From DASTHS01 sp035718085 (lineage in GTDB: Bacteria; Actinomycetota; Acidimicrobiia; Acidimicrobiales; Palsa-688), in contig DASTHS010000103.1 in NCBI GenBank assembly GCA_035718085.1, forward strand, positions 1 through 6,286: DNA of 6,286 bases. Reading direction: 5' to 3'. The notes below the pieces were generated by a model. It was not told the origin of the DNA. It did no database searches and saw nothing but the letters and a program-made list of their open reading frames with translations. Shown piece by piece: positions 5,518 through 6,286 of this stretch. A program made the translations under genes and the position numbers. How positions within the stretch are numbered: the stretch's first letter is position 1; every line of letters starts with the position of its first letter.

Positions 5518-5592
5518 GCCCTCGTAGCTCAGGGGATAGAGCACCGGCCTCCGGAGCCGGTGGCGGAGGTTCGAATCCTCCCGGGGGCACCA
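5518..5592 (+). tRNA. tRNA-Arg (anticodon CCG), CCA end encoded
   Basis: A complete cloverleaf can be folded by eye. The acceptor stem GCCCTCG (5518-5524) pairs with CGGGGGC (5582-5588) with one G-U pair. The D stem is GCTC/GAGC (5527-5530, 5539-5542). The anticodon stem CCGGC/GCCGG (5544-5548, 5556-5560) is perfect, with loop CTCCGGA giving anticodon CCG at 5551-5553, which reads the Arg codon CGG. The variable loop has four bases. The T stem GGAGG/CCTCC encloses TTCGAAT. The discriminator is A5589 and CCA is encoded at 5590-5592. It is transcribed away from the response-regulator operon and towards the hydrolase gene. Confidence 0.97.
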
Positions 5593-5598
5593 AGCGGT

Positions 5599-5640
5599 GG
5601 AAGGTGCCGTCGCGACGGGGACGTCGCGACAGCACCTTCC
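5599..5640. terminator. Strong hairpin between the converging tRNA-Arg and hydrolase genes
   Basis: GGAAGGTGC (5599-5607) pairs with GCACCTTCC (5632-5640). Inside, after one C/A mismatch, GTCGCGAC (5609-5616) pairs with GTCGCGAC (5623-5630). The result is 17 pairs around a six-base loop (GGGGAC). It starts seven bases after the tRNA CCA end and lies 15 bases past the hydrolase stop. No T run is present on either side, so it would be a U-less terminator serving both strands. The sequence symmetry is certain; its use as a terminator is inferred from position. Confidence 0.75.
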
Positions 5641-5655
5641 CCCCGTGTGACCGGG

Positions 5656-6286
5656 TCAGGCGGCAGGGCCGCCGGCGGCCAGGTCTGCGATGAGGTCGGC
5701 CACCCGGTCGTAGAGCGCCGGGGGCAGGTCGTGGCCCATGCCCGGGATGGTCACCAGCCGGGCGCCCGGCACCGCCTCCGCGGTGGCCCGGCCGCCGCTC
5801 ACGTCGACGAGGGGGTCGTCATCCCCGTGGATGACCAGGGTCGGCACCTGGAGCCGGCGCAGGCCAGGGGTGCGGTCGGGGGACGCCACGATGGCGACGA
5901 GCTGCCGGGCGACGCCGGCGGGGTGGAACGCCCGCTCGGCGGCCGCCTCGGCCTGGGCTCGCACCCTGGCCTCGTCGAACGGGAAGCCGGGCGAGGCCAC
6001 GACCCGCGCCGACGCGACCGACGCTTCGACGGCCGCGGCCGCATCGGCCGGCGCCGGCCGGGTGAGCAGGGGGAGCACGTCGGGGTGCGGGGCGCCGACG
6101 CCCGGCGCCCCCGTGGTCGACATGATGGAGGTCAGGGTGCGCACCCGGTCGGGGTGGCCGACGGCGATCGCCTGGGCGATCATGCCGCCCATCGACGCCC
6201 CGACGACGTGGGCGGCGGCGACGCCCAGGTCGTCGAGCACGGCGACGGCGTCGTCGGCCATGTCGGCGAGCAGGTAGGGGGGCTCG
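5656..6286 (-). CDS. Alpha/beta hydrolase (C-terminal part, runs off right edge)
   Basis: The reading frame is open to the window edge, giving 209 visible residues. Eight of these lie upstream of the first internal ATG, so the true start is outside. The nucleophile elbow is GASMGG, with Ser at visible residue 31, followed by MIAQ and then HPDRV. The acid is in HGDDDPLV (Asp at about 157), and the catalytic His is in GMGHDLP (about 185). The triad is complete. What is missing is the first strands with the oxyanion HG motif. The segment with SIMSTTG is typical of a broad actinobacterial group of esterase or lactonase-like hydrolases, and the substrate cannot be told. It ends with TGA at 5658-5656 and converges on tRNA-Arg. 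Confidence 0.9.
   Translation of the reverse strand, partial: EPPYLLADMADDAVAVLDDLGVAAAHVVGASMGGMIAQAIAVGHPDRVRTLTSIMSTTGAPGVGAPHPDVLPLLTRPAPADAAAAVEASVASARVVASPGFPFDEARVRAQAEAAAERAFHPAGVARQLVAIVASPDRTPGLRRLQVPTLVIHGDDDPLVDVSGGRATAEAVPGARLVTIPGMGHDLPPALYDRVADLIADLAAGGPAA

Noticed and set aside
5485..5544. N-terminal extension of the response regulator to an ATG at 5544
   Set aside because: It would run antisense into the tRNA gene, adds residues unlike a receiver domain, and passes through the likely promoter. The GTG at 5484 gives a complete domain.

Overview
This is a very GC-rich window with the gene order expected of an actinobacterial chromosome. Five protein genes lie head to tail on the minus strand or nearly so, and one tRNA gene lies on the plus strand. 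The run lysA - hom - thrC - rho matches the conserved mycobacterial/corynebacterial cluster argS - lysA - hom(thrA) - thrC - thrB - rho. Two members differ here: no thrB lies between thrC and rho, and the position upstream of lysA holds a small response regulator and a tRNA-Arg gene instead of argS. High GC, GTG starts, a probable leaderless promoter and a long low-complexity insert in Rho all fit Actinomycetota. A deep-branching class such as Acidimicrobiia is plausible, but that placement is inference.

Layout, right to left in the direction of minus-strand transcription. At 6286-5656 is the C-terminal two-thirds of an alpha/beta hydrolase that enters from the right edge. At 5640-5599 is a strong U-less hairpin lying between the converging hydrolase and tRNA genes. 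At 5592-5518 (plus strand) is tRNA-Arg(CCG) with an encoded CCA end. Only 33 bp separate it from the divergently oriented response-regulator gene (5484-5110). The response regulator overlaps lysA (5113-3821) by 4 nt (GTGA). After a 37-nt gap comes hom (3783-2485), which overlaps thrC (2485-1442) by one base (TGATG). A 180-nt spacer (1441-1262) then holds a hairpin, a candidate -10 element, a C-rich G-poor leader, a second hairpin and a Shine-Dalgarno sequence, all ahead of rho (1261 to beyond the left edge).

How the genes work together. lysA makes lysine from meso-diaminopimelate. Hom makes homoserine, the branch-point precursor of threonine and methionine. ThrC makes threonine from phosphohomoserine, using a homoserine kinase that must be encoded elsewhere. 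These genes form one aspartate-family amino-acid operon, apparently led by a CheY-like receiver. Rho is probably expressed from its own promoter and leader.

The points most worth a second look are: (1) the Rho Walker A motif reads PPRSGKH, with His in place of the conserved Thr; (2) the rho leader looks like an autoregulatory, Rho-binding RNA; (3) a stand-alone receiver protein is translationally coupled to lysA and probably leaderless; (4) thrB is missing; (5) tRNA-Arg stands at the classical argS position, back to back with the operon.
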